Notes: generated from the sequence alone by a model not told the origin. A DNA stretch of 64,000 bases from Mucilaginibacter gossypiicola (GCF_900110105.1 NZ_FOCL01000001.1:434001-498000), one strand, 5' to 3'; shown: positions 43,896 through 53,035, counted from the first letter of the stretch. Numbers and translations: made by a program.

Positions 43896-44228
43896 ATGCA
43901 AACCCAAACCATGCAACAGCAAACAGGCACGGTGCTTACCGAGCGTGATGTAGTTAATAAGCTTCGTAGTTATGCCATTGAGCGAAAATACGCCTTAAAA
44001 GCTTATCAGTATGCTACGGGGGCGGCTGAAAAATTGGAAGCTGTTGAGCAGGTTTTGATCAAGCTGGAAATTGCCGAGTTGCAATCATCACCAAAACAAG
44101 TTATTAAAACCGTAATGACATGCGCGCTCGACCTGCATTTTATAGCGCCTCGCGCTACAAAAAAGTTGTATCAAACATGGTATGAAAAAATAGAGGCCAT
44201 TATGCAGGCCTGCCGGGATTACCTCTGA
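43896..44228 (+). CDS. Hypothetical phage protein, helical
   Basis: 110 residues, start 2 bases after the LuxR-type gene stop. All-helical composition (RSYAIERKYALKAYQYATGAAEKLEAVEQVL); no motif recognised. Same operon. Confidence 0.6.
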   Translation: MQTQTMQQQTGTVLTERDVVNKLRSYAIERKYALKAYQYATGAAEKLEAVEQVLIKLEIAELQSSPKQVIKTVMTCALDLHFIAPRATKKLYQTWYEKIEAIMQACRDYL

Positions 44229-44266
44229 TACATCAAACAATAATTTAACAATCAAACCATAAACAA

Positions 44267-44941
44267 ATGAACAAACCGCTTATCAGCTTTCACGGAAAGC
44301 AGGAAATTAAGGATGCTAAAATAGCAGACATTAAACGTCACCAGGTATTAGATAACCTGAGGCAGGGATCATATTGGGAAAATCAAAAAGGCTGTGCAGT
44401 TACCTGTACCATGTTCAGCCCCGAAGATTTCGAAAAACAGACCGTAAATACCTCGGATATACACGGAAGGTATGAAACCCAATTAGGTATCCCGCGCATA
44501 TTGGCAAGACTTGAGGATCGTTTTTTCGAGGGGATGACAGTCGAAAATTCAAAAGAGTGGCCATTGCGGTTTATAGAGGCTGTACCGGTTGGTGTTAATC
44601 TTGAAAATGTTTGGCGCAGGTTTATGGCCTGGATGCTGGCAGATAACGCCGAAGGCGTTATAAAATTTGCTAAAAATGATAAGCAAAGAAAGGCTATACA
44701 GGACGTTGCTGATGCTTTTACAAGATCAATTACCGAAACCGTTACCTATGATGAATGGGCGCAAGTAAGAAATGATGCTGCTGCTGCTGCTGCTGATGCT
44801 GCTTATGCTGCTGCTGCTGCTGATGCTGCTTATGCTGCTGATGCTGCTGCTGATGCTGATGCTGCGCGCACCAGCGCACGAAAAGCTCATTTTTTCAAAA
44901 TGAGCGAAAAACTACTCGAACTTTTAAGGGAGGCTGCATAA
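44267..44941 (+). CDS. Phage protein with Ala-rich repeat segment
   Basis: 224 residues. The N-terminal 160 form a globular domain seen in other prophages (LDNLRQGSYWENQKGCAV, GIPRILARLEDRFFEGM, WPLRFIEAVPVG); its function is unknown. Residues about 170-200 are a low-complexity Ala/Asp/Tyr tract encoded by GCT/GAT/TAT codons, followed by a helical end. The stop overlaps the next start (TAATG). Confidence 0.65.
   Translation: MNKPLISFHGKQEIKDAKIADIKRHQVLDNLRQGSYWENQKGCAVTCTMFSPEDFEKQTVNTSDIHGRYETQLGIPRILARLEDRFFEGMTVENSKEWPLRFIEAVPVGVNLENVWRRFMAWMLADNAEGVIKFAKNDKQRKAIQDVADAFTRSITETVTYDEWAQVRNDAAAAAADAAYAAAAADAAYAADAAADADAARTSARKAHFFKMSEKLLELLREAA
44777..44866 (+). repeat. GCT/GAT/TAT codon repeat inside a phage gene
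   Basis: About 30 codons almost all GCT, with GAT and TAT at intervals, including a tandem duplication of a 30-base unit ending in GATGCTGCTTAT. It stays in frame, so length changes would alter only the Ala tract. Confidence 0.85.
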
Positions 44942-45246
44942 TGCAAACCTCACTGGAACTATTCCCAAACGTGCCGGAAAACAATGATGTTTTCGGCACA
45001 CCCGAGGCGGGCGTAAAAGCCTCACTCGAAAATTACATAGCTGTTTGCGGGTTGGTTGCTTATAAAGACTTCTATATGAAGATTAAGTACGGCCAAATTG
45101 AAAACATTCCCGAATCAATTACCCGCGCTCAATATCTCGACTTAGCTAAAGAGGTTTATCAAAGCAGGGCCGGTAGGGTTGAAAGGCAAAAGAGCAAAGC
45201 CAAATACTTTGCAGTTCGTAACCGGATCAAAAAACAACAACGATGA
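44941..45246 (+). CDS. Hypothetical phage protein
   Basis: 101 residues with an acidic N-terminus and basic C-terminus (RVERQKSKAKYFAVRNRIKKQQR). No family recognised. Overlaps both neighbours by 1 and 4 bases, so it is translationally coupled. Confidence 0.6.
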   Translation: MQTSLELFPNVPENNDVFGTPEAGVKASLENYIAVCGLVAYKDFYMKIKYGQIENIPESITRAQYLDLAKEVYQSRAGRVERQKSKAKYFAVRNRIKKQQR

Positions 45247-45491
45247 ATGTATTTCTTAACGCGGCCTTTTCTGAGCTGGAACTGCTCGAAATGGAAAATC
45301 AGGATCTTGAAGATATCATTAACGATGAATCCATTCCCGAAGTGCCGAGGGCAATGGCCGGGTTAAGACTGGAGGGCAATATGATGACCATTTGCATGCT
45401 GAACTCACGCATTGATAAACACATCGAAAATATGCCTATTGATATCCTGATTAACGAAATAAATCATACATCATGCACAAACAGGCGTTAA
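45243..45491 (+). CDS. Hypothetical phage protein, acidic
   Basis: 82 residues, strongly acidic (ELLEMENQDLEDIINDESIPEV). No motif recognised. Its last 19 bases overlap the following gene in another frame. Confidence 0.55.
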   Translation: MNVFLNAAFSELELLEMENQDLEDIINDESIPEVPRAMAGLRLEGNMMTICMLNSRIDKHIENMPIDILINEINHTSCTNRR

Positions 45492-45775
45492 CCCAGGCTT
45501 ATGATATTGTATGCCCTAAATGCAAAACAAGGCAAACCGCTTTTATTAAGCTGAGTATTGGCCACATTGATATTTACCATGCCGAAACCACAGCAACCGG
45601 CGAAACAAGGTCAAACATCAGCTACCAATTGACAAAAGGCATACCGTACATACTTTGTGTTAACCGCTGGGGTTGCCAGCACCTGATTGTGGGCGACGAA
45701 CTGGATGAGGTTACCACCTTCCGGGTTACGTGCCCTTCTGATATCAGGAAACTTAAACAAGCGCAATTAATTTAA
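45473..45775 (+). CDS. Small phage zinc-ribbon-like protein
   Basis: 100 residues with a Cys pair CPKCKTRQ near residue 15 and a second pair CVNRWGC near residue 62, suggesting a zinc ribbon. Function unknown. Confidence 0.55.
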   Translation: MHKQALTQAYDIVCPKCKTRQTAFIKLSIGHIDIYHAETTATGETRSNISYQLTKGIPYILCVNRWGCQHLIVGDELDEVTTFRVTCPSDIRKLKQAQLI

Positions 45776-45791
45776 AAACCAACAAACCATT

Positions 45792-46319
45792 ATGGAAGCC
45801 ATAATTTACCTTATCAAGTACGCGGCGGTTGTATTGTCGTGTATAGCACTGGCGCTTATCTGCGCCTTCCGATCCGAAATTTACCAATGGTTAAAATCAG
45901 GCATCCAGCGCAAAAAAATAATTTACGGTTGCGAAGCGCGTGGCGACGCCCATGAGCCTTATCTAACCCGGTTTATCATTTTTTACGGCAAAAAGCTTAA
46001 AATCTACTTTCACAAATTTCACCGTAGTGACGCTGTTGACCTTCACGATCACCCCTGGAACTTTGTTAGCATAATCCTTTGGCGCGGCTATATGGAAGAG
46101 GTACCGGACGGATCGGCGCCAGGTTACCGAAAACAAAAACGCATTTGGCCCGGCATGATCATTTACAGGGCTGCACACCACGCTCACCGGGTGGTACTCT
46201 TGAACGATAAGCCAGCCTACACCCTTGTTTTTGTATCGAAATACGTGCGCCAATGGGGCTTTTTTACTTCGCGCGGATGGATGAACTACAAAAATTATTT
46301 CACAGAAAAAGGCTGTTAA
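45792..46319 (+). CDS. Phage cupin-like protein with N-terminal membrane helix
   Basis: 175 residues. A membrane helix at about 5-25 is followed by a cupin-type fold with HDHPWNFVSIILWRGYMEE and HHAHRVVLL, giving the paired His clusters of a metal-binding cupin. Similar phage cupins are uncharacterised. Confidence 0.6.
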   Translation: MEAIIYLIKYAAVVLSCIALALICAFRSEIYQWLKSGIQRKKIIYGCEARGDAHEPYLTRFIIFYGKKLKIYFHKFHRSDAVDLHDHPWNFVSIILWRGYMEEVPDGSAPGYRKQKRIWPGMIIYRAAHHAHRVVLLNDKPAYTLVFVSKYVRQWGFFTSRGWMNYKNYFTEKGC

Positions 46320-46321
46320 TC

Positions 46322-47239
46322 ATGCAAAACTCATCAATTGAATGGACAGACCACACCTTTAACCCTTGGTGGGGCTGTATGAAAGTAAGCGAAGGTTGTA
46401 AAAACTGCTACGCCGAAAAACAGGATAACAGGTACAACCATGAAAACCCGCATTGGGGGCCAAACAGCACCCGGAAAACACAATCCAAACAATATTGGCG
46501 GATGCCTTTTAAGTGGGATTTAGATGCTAAGCAGGTTGGTATAAACGCAAAGGTTTTTTGCGCGAGTATGGGCGATGTATTTGAAGATCACCCGCAATTA
46601 AATGAACTCAGGATTGATCTTTTCTACATCATTATTAACACGCCTAACCTTATATGGCAGCTATTGACCAAGCGCCCTGAAAACATTTTAAAAATGGTAC
46701 CTGATGCATGGTTGAAAAATTGGCCGGATAATGTTTGGATAGGAACAAGCGTAGAAAGCCAGCCTGTTGCGGAAGAGAGAATACCAATATTGTTGATGGT
46801 GCCGGCTAAAGTGCGTTTTTTAAGTTGCGAGCCGCTTTTAGGCCGCCTCGACCTTGCAAACATTTGTAATGGATTTAACGCTTTAACAGGCTTCGACGGA
46901 TATATAAAAAAATTTGCGTATGCCAGGGGTATTGATTGGGTTATATGTGGTGGAGAAAGCGGACATACCGAGCGACCGTTACATATTGAATCAGCCCGAC
47001 AGCTTAGAGACCAATGTGCTAAATATGGGGTGCCATTTTTCTTTAAACAATGGGGCGATTGGGTTGAATTAGATCAAATGCCACCTCATGTAAAGCGCGA
47101 CTTAGAAGACAATTACATACGCGCAAAATCAAAAGTTTTTCACGATGAGAACAACTATTACAGGTTCTATAAGCTGGGGAAAACCATGGCAGGGGCGCTG
47201 CTTGATGGAGTTACACATAAAAACTTTCCTAAAATTTAA
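46322..47239 (+). CDS. Phage Gp37/Gp68 family protein (DUF5131)
   Basis: 305 residues from ATG 46322; an upstream start would overlap the cupin gene. The defining N-terminus SSIEWTDHTFNPWWGC is followed by Cys residues in KVSEGCKNCYAE (C-x6-C-x2-C), KVFCASMGDVFEDH, LTKRPENIL and WVICGGESGHTERP. The family is widespread in phages; the Cys set and barrel-like pattern suggest a radical-SAM-like iron-sulfur protein, but the activity is not established. Confidence 0.88.
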   Translation: MQNSSIEWTDHTFNPWWGCMKVSEGCKNCYAEKQDNRYNHENPHWGPNSTRKTQSKQYWRMPFKWDLDAKQVGINAKVFCASMGDVFEDHPQLNELRIDLFYIIINTPNLIWQLLTKRPENILKMVPDAWLKNWPDNVWIGTSVESQPVAEERIPILLMVPAKVRFLSCEPLLGRLDLANICNGFNALTGFDGYIKKFAYARGIDWVICGGESGHTERPLHIESARQLRDQCAKYGVPFFFKQWGDWVELDQMPPHVKRDLEDNYIRAKSKVFHDENNYYRFYKLGKTMAGALLDGVTHKNFPKI

Positions 47240-47251
47240 TCACGTAATAAA

Positions 47252-47986
47252 ATGAAAGAATACCCTATACTATTCAGCACTGCTATGGTGCAGGCCATAC
47301 TTGCAGGAAATAAAACTGTGACAAGGCGCGAAATTAAACAGTTACCAACCGATACTTATTTACAAACACTTGTTTTGCACGCTTCAGGAAAATATACCTG
47401 GGCTCCGAACGGTAAAAACCCTATCACTGATGCCGATATCATCGAAAGGAAGCCACCATTTGGAGAAATAGGTAGTAAACTTTGGGTTCGCGAAGAGCAC
47501 TTAATAAGCGTAAACGGCAACCATATACAATGTGTTTTCAAAGACTTAGGAGCGATTATGCTTCACTTTGATGAGATACCCGCAAATACCCTAAAAAACC
47601 TTAAGAAAAGGAAAACGCTTGGCAAGTGGCAGCGGGCAAGGTTTCTACCTAAATGTTTTGCCCGAATTTGGCTTGAGATAACCGAGATTGAGGCCGAGCG
47701 CCTGCACGATATCACCGAAACCGATATTTTACGAGAAGGGGTGCGTATACCGTGTGCAGATAACAAACCAGTGTTCAAGCTGGGTATAGAAAATTCTGCC
47801 GCATCATTCCTGCCTGAGGGTTTTATGCAGAAAGACAACGGCATCATATTAACACAGGAAATGCTTTTAAAAGCCCACTGGGCAGAACTGTGGTGCAAAA
47901 TAAACGGCCGCGAAAACTACAATGCAAACCCATGGGTATGGGCTATCTTTTTTAAAGTTATATCAACCAACGGTAAACATCAATAA
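47252..47986 (+). CDS. Phage ASCH/PUA-like protein
   Basis: 244 residues. The start YPILFSTAMVQAILAGNKTVTRRE, plus GSKLWVREEH and ARIWLEITEIEAERLHDIT, match the ASCH-like proteins that commonly follow Gp37/Gp68 in phages. ASCH domains bind RNA or nucleotides. 12 bases after the preceding gene. Confidence 0.75.
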   Translation: MKEYPILFSTAMVQAILAGNKTVTRREIKQLPTDTYLQTLVLHASGKYTWAPNGKNPITDADIIERKPPFGEIGSKLWVREEHLISVNGNHIQCVFKDLGAIMLHFDEIPANTLKNLKKRKTLGKWQRARFLPKCFARIWLEITEIEAERLHDITETDILREGVRIPCADNKPVFKLGIENSAASFLPEGFMQKDNGIILTQEMLLKAHWAELWCKINGRENYNANPWVWAIFFKVISTNGKHQ

Positions 47987-47988
47987 CA

Positions 47989-48291
47989 ATGGCTACGAAA
48001 ACGTTTAAAAAATATGAAAAGAGTGGTTTAGGATTACACGACTTTCTAAAGCCTCTTGATCAAATTGATTGGGAACTCTACGAAAATATTCTTTGCGGAT
48101 GGGTTCCATCTCATTTCGATGATGGTAAGACAGGTCAAGCCGGAGAATGTCATCACTCTGAAGATGGTGTATGGTATTACGATACAGTAATGACTGTTGG
48201 TGATAAATACTATTACCTCGGCCTCATGCCATCAATGGAGCCATCTGTTTACTATACCTATCAGGCCGAGGAATTCAGAAGAAACGATTAA
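47989..48291 (+). CDS. Hypothetical phage protein
   Basis: 100 residues, aromatic and acidic, with HHSEDGVWYYDTVMTVGDKYYYLG. No family recognised. Two bases between it and each neighbour. Confidence 0.55.
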   Translation: MATKTFKKYEKSGLGLHDFLKPLDQIDWELYENILCGWVPSHFDDGKTGQAGECHHSEDGVWYYDTVMTVGDKYYYLGLMPSMEPSVYYTYQAEEFRRND

Positions 48292-48293
48292 CC

Positions 48294-48794
48294 ATGCCCT
48301 CATCATCCGCCAAATCCAATTTCGAGGCAGTTGTAAAAAGCTTGCAGGCCGATATGCAAAAGTATGCTGCGCTGCCTAACGCAACGCAGCGTATACTTAA
48401 TATCAAAGCCGATATCATTAATAAGCTGGTTGATTTTTACAACGAAGCAAATACCGAAATTGAGCATTTGCGGAACGAAAACAACGATTTTATAATCAGG
48501 TATATGAAGCTGCATACAGATACCTTAAAGCTGGTGAAGTTTACTGAACTGCACGGCATCAACCCAAACATGGTGTTTTATTACACCGAACAGGAACTAC
48601 AAACCATGATCAATGAAGGGGTTAAAATATCGCCACCAGCAATAGATTTTGAAAATGTAAAACTGTCATTCGAAAACGAGGGCTTGCAGGTTACGGCTGT
48701 AAAATCAGAAATAGCGGAACCCGAACCCGACATACACACCCTGTACGCTGCAAAATATTCATACCTGTCACAATTCTGCAAAAAACGCCAATAA
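48294..48794 (+). CDS. Hypothetical phage protein with coiled-coil
   Basis: 166 residues. A predicted coiled-coil spans about 5-70 (NKLVDFYNEANTEIEHLRNENND); the C-terminal half is acidic. Directly precedes the helicase gene and may be a replication accessory by position only. Confidence 0.55.
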   Translation: MPSSSAKSNFEAVVKSLQADMQKYAALPNATQRILNIKADIINKLVDFYNEANTEIEHLRNENNDFIIRYMKLHTDTLKLVKFTELHGINPNMVFYYTEQELQTMINEGVKISPPAIDFENVKLSFENEGLQVTAVKSEIAEPEPDIHTLYAAKYSYLSQFCKKRQ

Positions 48795-48796
48795 CC

Positions 48797-51562
48797 ATGC
48801 TCGACAAAATACAACCTATACTACTTACTAAACCGTCTATCGAGCCTGCGGCTGAGGAAACTATTGCGCCTTATGATCTGCTTAACCATGATGCTGACAG
48901 CAAGCATTGGCACCTGGTTACCAATGACGAGTTGCTGAGTGAACTTAACTCTGATGAACTGCCCAACCTGGTTAGCAATCTGCAAACAACTACTAAAGAA
49001 GTCTGCAACGTCCTGCGCGGCATCGGCACAAAAATAATATTAGTGAGCCGTGACCCTGCCGAAGATTTAGACCTATGCGATTCGCTTATTTCGCAGCGTT
49101 TTACCATCAGCATCAACACCTTTGCTTCCGAATACATCAATTATGCAAACTGGCTTATCGCCCATTATACCGACTATAAAACAGCTGAAGAAATTTCGGC
49201 AAACTTGCTCACTATCTGTGAGCATATCAGTTACTACCAAAACGCTTTTGAGCGCGAAGAAATAGCCAAACACATCGGCTCAAAATTCAAGATCCCGAAA
49301 GCAACCGTCGTAAAGGAAATAAACAATTTCATGTGCTCGCGCGAGTTGCAGACCGTACAGCACATTGATGACGGTGACAATGTGCTGCCGGCGTGGTTGA
49401 GTAATAACCCCGAGCTGAGCGATTTTTATTGGAAACAAGGCTGGGTACAGCACCTTAATGCCGGACCCGCAACAGGTATCTACTTCGCAACCGGTAACGG
49501 GCCCAAAAAGCTCACAAACTTTACGCTGATCCCGTTGGTGCACATTTACACTAAAGACGAAATGGGCAACCGCCGCCTTACCGAGCTGCACAACGGGCAT
49601 ATTAAAACAGTATTGGAACTGCCAGGCAAAGCATTTACAAGCATGGAGGTGTTTGATACCATCATCACCGGCGAGGGCGCATTTTTTACGCTCAACGGCT
49701 TTACCAAAGCGCACCTTAACCAATTAAAATCATACTTTTTAATGGAGTACCCCAAATGCTTTGAACTCAATACACTGGGATGGCAGCCCGAGGGTTTTTA
49801 CAGCTTTAGCAATATCATTTATAAAGATGGCCTGATTGACTATAACCAGTACGGCTTTGCGCAGGTTGGCGATTACAATTACCTGAGCATGAGCGCCAGC
49901 AATGTGCTGGAAGGTGTTAGGCAGGAAGATGACAATTACAAAAACGACAAATACCTGTGTTATAACAGGTCTGCGATAGGTTTTGAGGCCTGGTGTAACC
50001 TGATGGTTAAAGTGTATCCCGAGCATGGCATGACGGCCATTATTTTCACGGTGATGACCTGCTTTAGGGATATCCTGTTTAAACGAAATGGCAATTTTCC
50101 GCTGCTTTACTTTTACGGGCCTGTAGGATCGGGCAAATCAAAAATTGCCGAATCGGTTGCCGCGTTCTTTACACTCAATATGCCCATGTTCAATTTAGCT
50201 AACGGTACCGACTTTGCATTTTTCAGCCTGCTTTCCCGCTTTACTAACGTCGCCATCGGTTTAAACGAGTTCGACGAAAACACGATTAACGAAAATTGGT
50301 TTACAGCCATCAAGGGCGCGTATGACGGCGAAGGCAGGCACAAGGGCACCGGAAAGCGAAATAAAACAACGGTGCAATCTATCAACGTGGCCATCATGCT
50401 CATAGGCCAGTTTTTGAGCACCAAAGATGATAACTCGGTACTTAGCCGCACCATCCCTTGCAAAATTACGGAAGACAGTAACCGCACTGCCGAAAAGATT
50501 GCCCTGTATGATGAGCTGAAACGCCACGAAAAGGAAGGTATCAGCAGCCTGATCTGCGATGTATTGCAATACCGCGAATTTATTGCCGATCATTTTACCA
50601 TGCGGTACCTGGCGGCAAGTGCAGCACTTAAGGCCAAACTGGTAAAAGAGGGCATCAATGCTAAAAACAGGATAGTTGAAAACTACTCGGTAGCCCTCTC
50701 CGTTGCCGGGCTCATCAGCGAAAAGTTTAATCTCGGCTTTACCTACGATACCTTTTTTAACCATTGTATTAAAGAAATCAGCAAGCTGGCCAGCGTAATG
50801 AGCGAAAGTAACTCGCTTAGCCAGTTTTGGAAAACGGTTGAGTTTCTGCTCGACCAGGGCATTATTGAGGCAGGCAACCACTTCCGGGTGGAAGCTAAAC
50901 CCGAAGTACGCCTGGATGCCGGCAAGGAAGCGGGTAAAAAGATCTCGGTTACCAAAAAGTTTGACGGGCCTAAAAAACTGCTATTCCTGCGCCTGGGCAC
51001 CATACACGCGCTTTACATGAAAGAAATGCGCAGCCAAACAGGCAAAGCAGGCCAAAATGAACAAACCATAATAGCGTATATGAAAGATCAGGAAAGTTAC
51101 CTGGGCAATAACCCCGGAAGCTGGTTTAAGGATACCAACACCAGCAGCTACGTGTTTGATTACGAAATGCTGGGCGTAAACCTCGACCGAAGCCGTGATG
51201 ATGCCGCCGACACGGTTACCATCACCGGCCGCCTCAAATTTGACAGCCAGTTAGAGCATATCATCGATAAGCAAAAGTTAACATTTACCCTGATGCAGGA
51301 TGAAAGCTACACCAACGATGCCGGCGACCGGGTTAAAAACGAAGTGCTCACCAACTGCATCAGCGATTTGGTAAACATGGCGCACCAATTAAAGCGCGAC
51401 CGCGAAATAAAAGTAACCGGTATCCTGAGTGTTAGCCACAAAGGTGACCGAACCTTCAGGCGCATGAATGTTACCGCAATTGATTTTACCGAAGAAATAA
51501 ACGCCATCCCAACTGATCAGGCTTTGGTTGAGGCTGCTTTTGGAAAGGAGGATGATAAATGA
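48797..51562 (+). CDS. Phage primase/helicase-like ATPase
   Basis: 921 residues. A Walker A motif GPVGSGKSKIAE lies near residue 442. LNEFDE about 60 residues later is a possible Walker B, followed by a sensor-like LSRTIPCKIT. The N-terminal 200 residues resemble the helical part of primase-helicases but lack the CHC2 zinc and TOPRIM motifs, so primase activity is not shown. The best description is a DUF927/SF3-like replication ATPase. The largest gene of the early operon; the XRE gene starts within its stop. Confidence 0.75.
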   Translation: MLDKIQPILLTKPSIEPAAEETIAPYDLLNHDADSKHWHLVTNDELLSELNSDELPNLVSNLQTTTKEVCNVLRGIGTKIILVSRDPAEDLDLCDSLISQRFTISINTFASEYINYANWLIAHYTDYKTAEEISANLLTICEHISYYQNAFEREEIAKHIGSKFKIPKATVVKEINNFMCSRELQTVQHIDDGDNVLPAWLSNNPELSDFYWKQGWVQHLNAGPATGIYFATGNGPKKLTNFTLIPLVHIYTKDEMGNRRLTELHNGHIKTVLELPGKAFTSMEVFDTIITGEGAFFTLNGFTKAHLNQLKSYFLMEYPKCFELNTLGWQPEGFYSFSNIIYKDGLIDYNQYGFAQVGDYNYLSMSASNVLEGVRQEDDNYKNDKYLCYNRSAIGFEAWCNLMVKVYPEHGMTAIIFTVMTCFRDILFKRNGNFPLLYFYGPVGSGKSKIAESVAAFFTLNMPMFNLANGTDFAFFSLLSRFTNVAIGLNEFDENTINENWFTAIKGAYDGEGRHKGTGKRNKTTVQSINVAIMLIGQFLSTKDDNSVLSRTIPCKITEDSNRTAEKIALYDELKRHEKEGISSLICDVLQYREFIADHFTMRYLAASAALKAKLVKEGINAKNRIVENYSVALSVAGLISEKFNLGFTYDTFFNHCIKEISKLASVMSESNSLSQFWKTVEFLLDQGIIEAGNHFRVEAKPEVRLDAGKEAGKKISVTKKFDGPKKLLFLRLGTIHALYMKEMRSQTGKAGQNEQTIIAYMKDQESYLGNNPGSWFKDTNTSSYVFDYEMLGVNLDRSRDDAADTVTITGRLKFDSQLEHIIDKQKLTFTLMQDESYTNDAGDRVKNEVLTNCISDLVNMAHQLKRDREIKVTGILSVSHKGDRTFRRMNVTAIDFTEEINAIPTDQALVEAAFGKEDDK

Positions 51563-51771
51563 TGTACAACCACTTTCACAAAAACCTGAAACGCTTGCGT
51601 AAACGCCATGGGCTAACGCAGCAGGCCTTTGCCGAAAAGTTTAAAGGCATTGACAGAAACAACATATCGGCATGGGAAAACGAAGCCGAACCTGCATACT
51701 TCCGCCTTATTCAAATTGCAGAGTTTTTCGGCTTAACTACTGATCAGATTTTAAAAGAGGAAATATTGTAA
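51559..51771 (+). CDS. XRE-family helix-turn-helix regulator
   Basis: 70 residues forming a single HTH_3 domain (LKRLRKRHGLTQQAFAEKF, RNNISAWENEAEPAYFRLIQIAEFFGL). Starts at ATGATG across the helicase stop, coupled. Likely a Cro-type or switch regulator. Confidence 0.85.
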   Translation: MMYNHFHKNLKRLRKRHGLTQQAFAEKFKGIDRNNISAWENEAEPAYFRLIQIAEFFGLTTDQILKEEIL

Positions 51772-52013
51772 TGCCCTACAACCCCGCCGCCGATATCCAT
51801 CAATACACCTGGTACCTGAGCACCACAACCGGTAAACGGTACCTGTGCACCAGTGCAGGTTGGACGCTTAACCAGGCAACTAACGAGTGGGAGCCGCGCA
51901 ACATACACCTGTTGGAGTACATGACCTGCACACCCAAACCAATTGATACCGAAAAAATGATAACCATGCTGCAATCAGGCAGCCTTATAGTTGAAAAAAG
52001 CCCGATAGAATGA
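51771..52013 (+). CDS. Hypothetical phage protein
   Basis: 80 residues. The TAATG overlap with the XRE gene implies coupled translation. YTWYLSTTTGKRYLCTSAGW suggests a small beta domain. Unknown. Confidence 0.55.
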   Translation: MPYNPAADIHQYTWYLSTTTGKRYLCTSAGWTLNQATNEWEPRNIHLLEYMTCTPKPIDTEKMITMLQSGSLIVEKSPIE

Positions 52014-52261
52014 CAAAAGCAGAGTTTTTATACGGATATGAGTTTAAAGTAAGTAACATGTTCGGCGAAGTTTACGAGTACCATTCAGATACTGAATGTG
52101 TAATGACCTGTTGCAAAATTACGGGTCACGAACCTATTAACCCGGTTAGGGTAATTCATGTAGAAGATGAAGGTTTTTACGTTGATGGCGAGTTTGACGA
52201 ATCGCAGGGTAAAGATCAGGTGTTTGTCAGGTTTTCAGGTTGCAGAATTTTAACAACTTAA
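52010..52261 (+). CDS. Hypothetical phage protein
   Basis: 83 residues, starting in the ATGA overlap with the preceding stop. Acidic, beta-rich, with a CVMTCCKIT stretch. Function unknown. Confidence 0.5.
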   Translation: MTKAEFLYGYEFKVSNMFGEVYEYHSDTECVMTCCKITGHEPINPVRVIHVEDEGFYVDGEFDESQGKDQVFVRFSGCRILTT

Positions 52262-52267
52262 ATAAAT

Positions 52268-52681
52268 ATGAAAAATTACAGAGTACATTTTAAAACAGAC
52301 ACAGGCGTTGATAATTCCTTGGTTATGCAGTGGTGCAACGATGAGCAGGTTGCAAAACAACGGTTTTTAGAGGCGAGTTTGGTGCCTGAAGATCGGATAA
52401 CGCAAATCCACGTAGAACAGAATGAAACTATTACTTTTCTAACATTGAAACATTTTTGCAATGGGTTAACAGAAGAGCAATTAAAGAGCCCCGTACTTGT
52501 GCAACAGGAAGATAGCGGGATAAGGATCACTGATGCCTATCAGCTGGAAGAGGACTATTTTCAAAACGACGAAGGGATATGCCCGGTTAGTGAATTTAGC
52601 GAAGAGGATGAAGGTAGTCCATTAAGTGAGCATAAAATCATAAAAAAAGGCACGCCATATTTAGCTAACATCCCATTTTAA
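52268..52681 (+). CDS. Hypothetical phage protein, last of the early operon
   Basis: 137 residues, acidic C-terminus (EFSEEDEGSP). No recognised domain. A strong terminator lies 23 bases after the stop. Confidence 0.55.
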   Translation: MKNYRVHFKTDTGVDNSLVMQWCNDEQVAKQRFLEASLVPEDRITQIHVEQNETITFLTLKHFCNGLTEEQLKSPVLVQQEDSGIRITDAYQLEEDYFQNDEGICPVSEFSEEDEGSPLSEHKIIKKGTPYLANIPF

Positions 52682-52704
52682 CAGGTTCATCATCTCACCA
52701 CCCC

Positions 52705-52729
52705 AGCCCGGCCAAAACCGGGCTTTTTT
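52705..52729 (+). terminator. Early-operon intrinsic terminator
   Basis: Stem AGCCCGG/CCGGGCT, loop CCAAAA, then a T tract. The same sequence recurs at 59730-59753. Confidence 0.9.
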
Positions 52730-52760
52730 ATGCCAAAATGTAATAAATGTTTAAACACGT

Positions 52761-53035
52761 ACCTACAGTCCCTACATAGTTCCTACAAAAAACGCGTCCT
52801 TTTGCCTGTTTGTAGGGACGGCGTACCTTTACCGCCGAAAGGTTGTTTAAAAAGTAAAAGTGTCTTTAAAGCGTTTAAAGGCACTTTTTAAAATCGACAC
52901 AGCGAAAAAATAAAAACGCTTAGGGTTTAACAAATATTGATTTTTTTTCTCCACATAACCTAATGTGCCTTTACGCTATCAAAAACGCACTTTTTGATGT
53001 AGGAGCGTGTAGGGATGCGTGGAGCGTGTAGGGAC
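52761..53035. repeat. Cluster of seven TGTAGG-type repeats in the large noncoding region
   Basis: The stretch from 52682 to 53162 has no gene. It contains TGTAGGGAC-like units in reverse at 52761-52767, 52768-52776 and 52779-52787, and in direct orientation at 52811-52819, 52998-53006, 53008-53016 and 53027-53035. The last two lie in a 14-bp direct repeat GGAGCGTGTAGGGA (53002 and 53021, 19-bp period). The arrangement suggests a replication origin, packaging site or late-gene operator. Confidence 0.65.
52856..52888. terminator. Long hairpin inside the repeat region
   Basis: 15-bp stem (52856-52870 with 52874-52888) with one G-T pair and a GCG loop, edged by A and T tracts. It would terminate transcription in either direction and sits between the two blocks of TGTAGG repeats. 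Confidence 0.65.

Noticed and set aside
44777-44866. GCT repeat as a CRISPR or noncoding satellite
   Set aside because: It stays in frame inside a gene and encodes an Ala-rich tract; no unique spacers.
49280-49723. 147-codon frame antisense to the helicase-like gene
   Set aside because: Shadow of codon bias on the opposite strand; no independent support.
50261-50881. 206-codon frame antisense to the helicase-like gene
   Set aside because: Lies wholly opposite a well-supported coding frame with Walker motifs and has no recognisable domain or start context.
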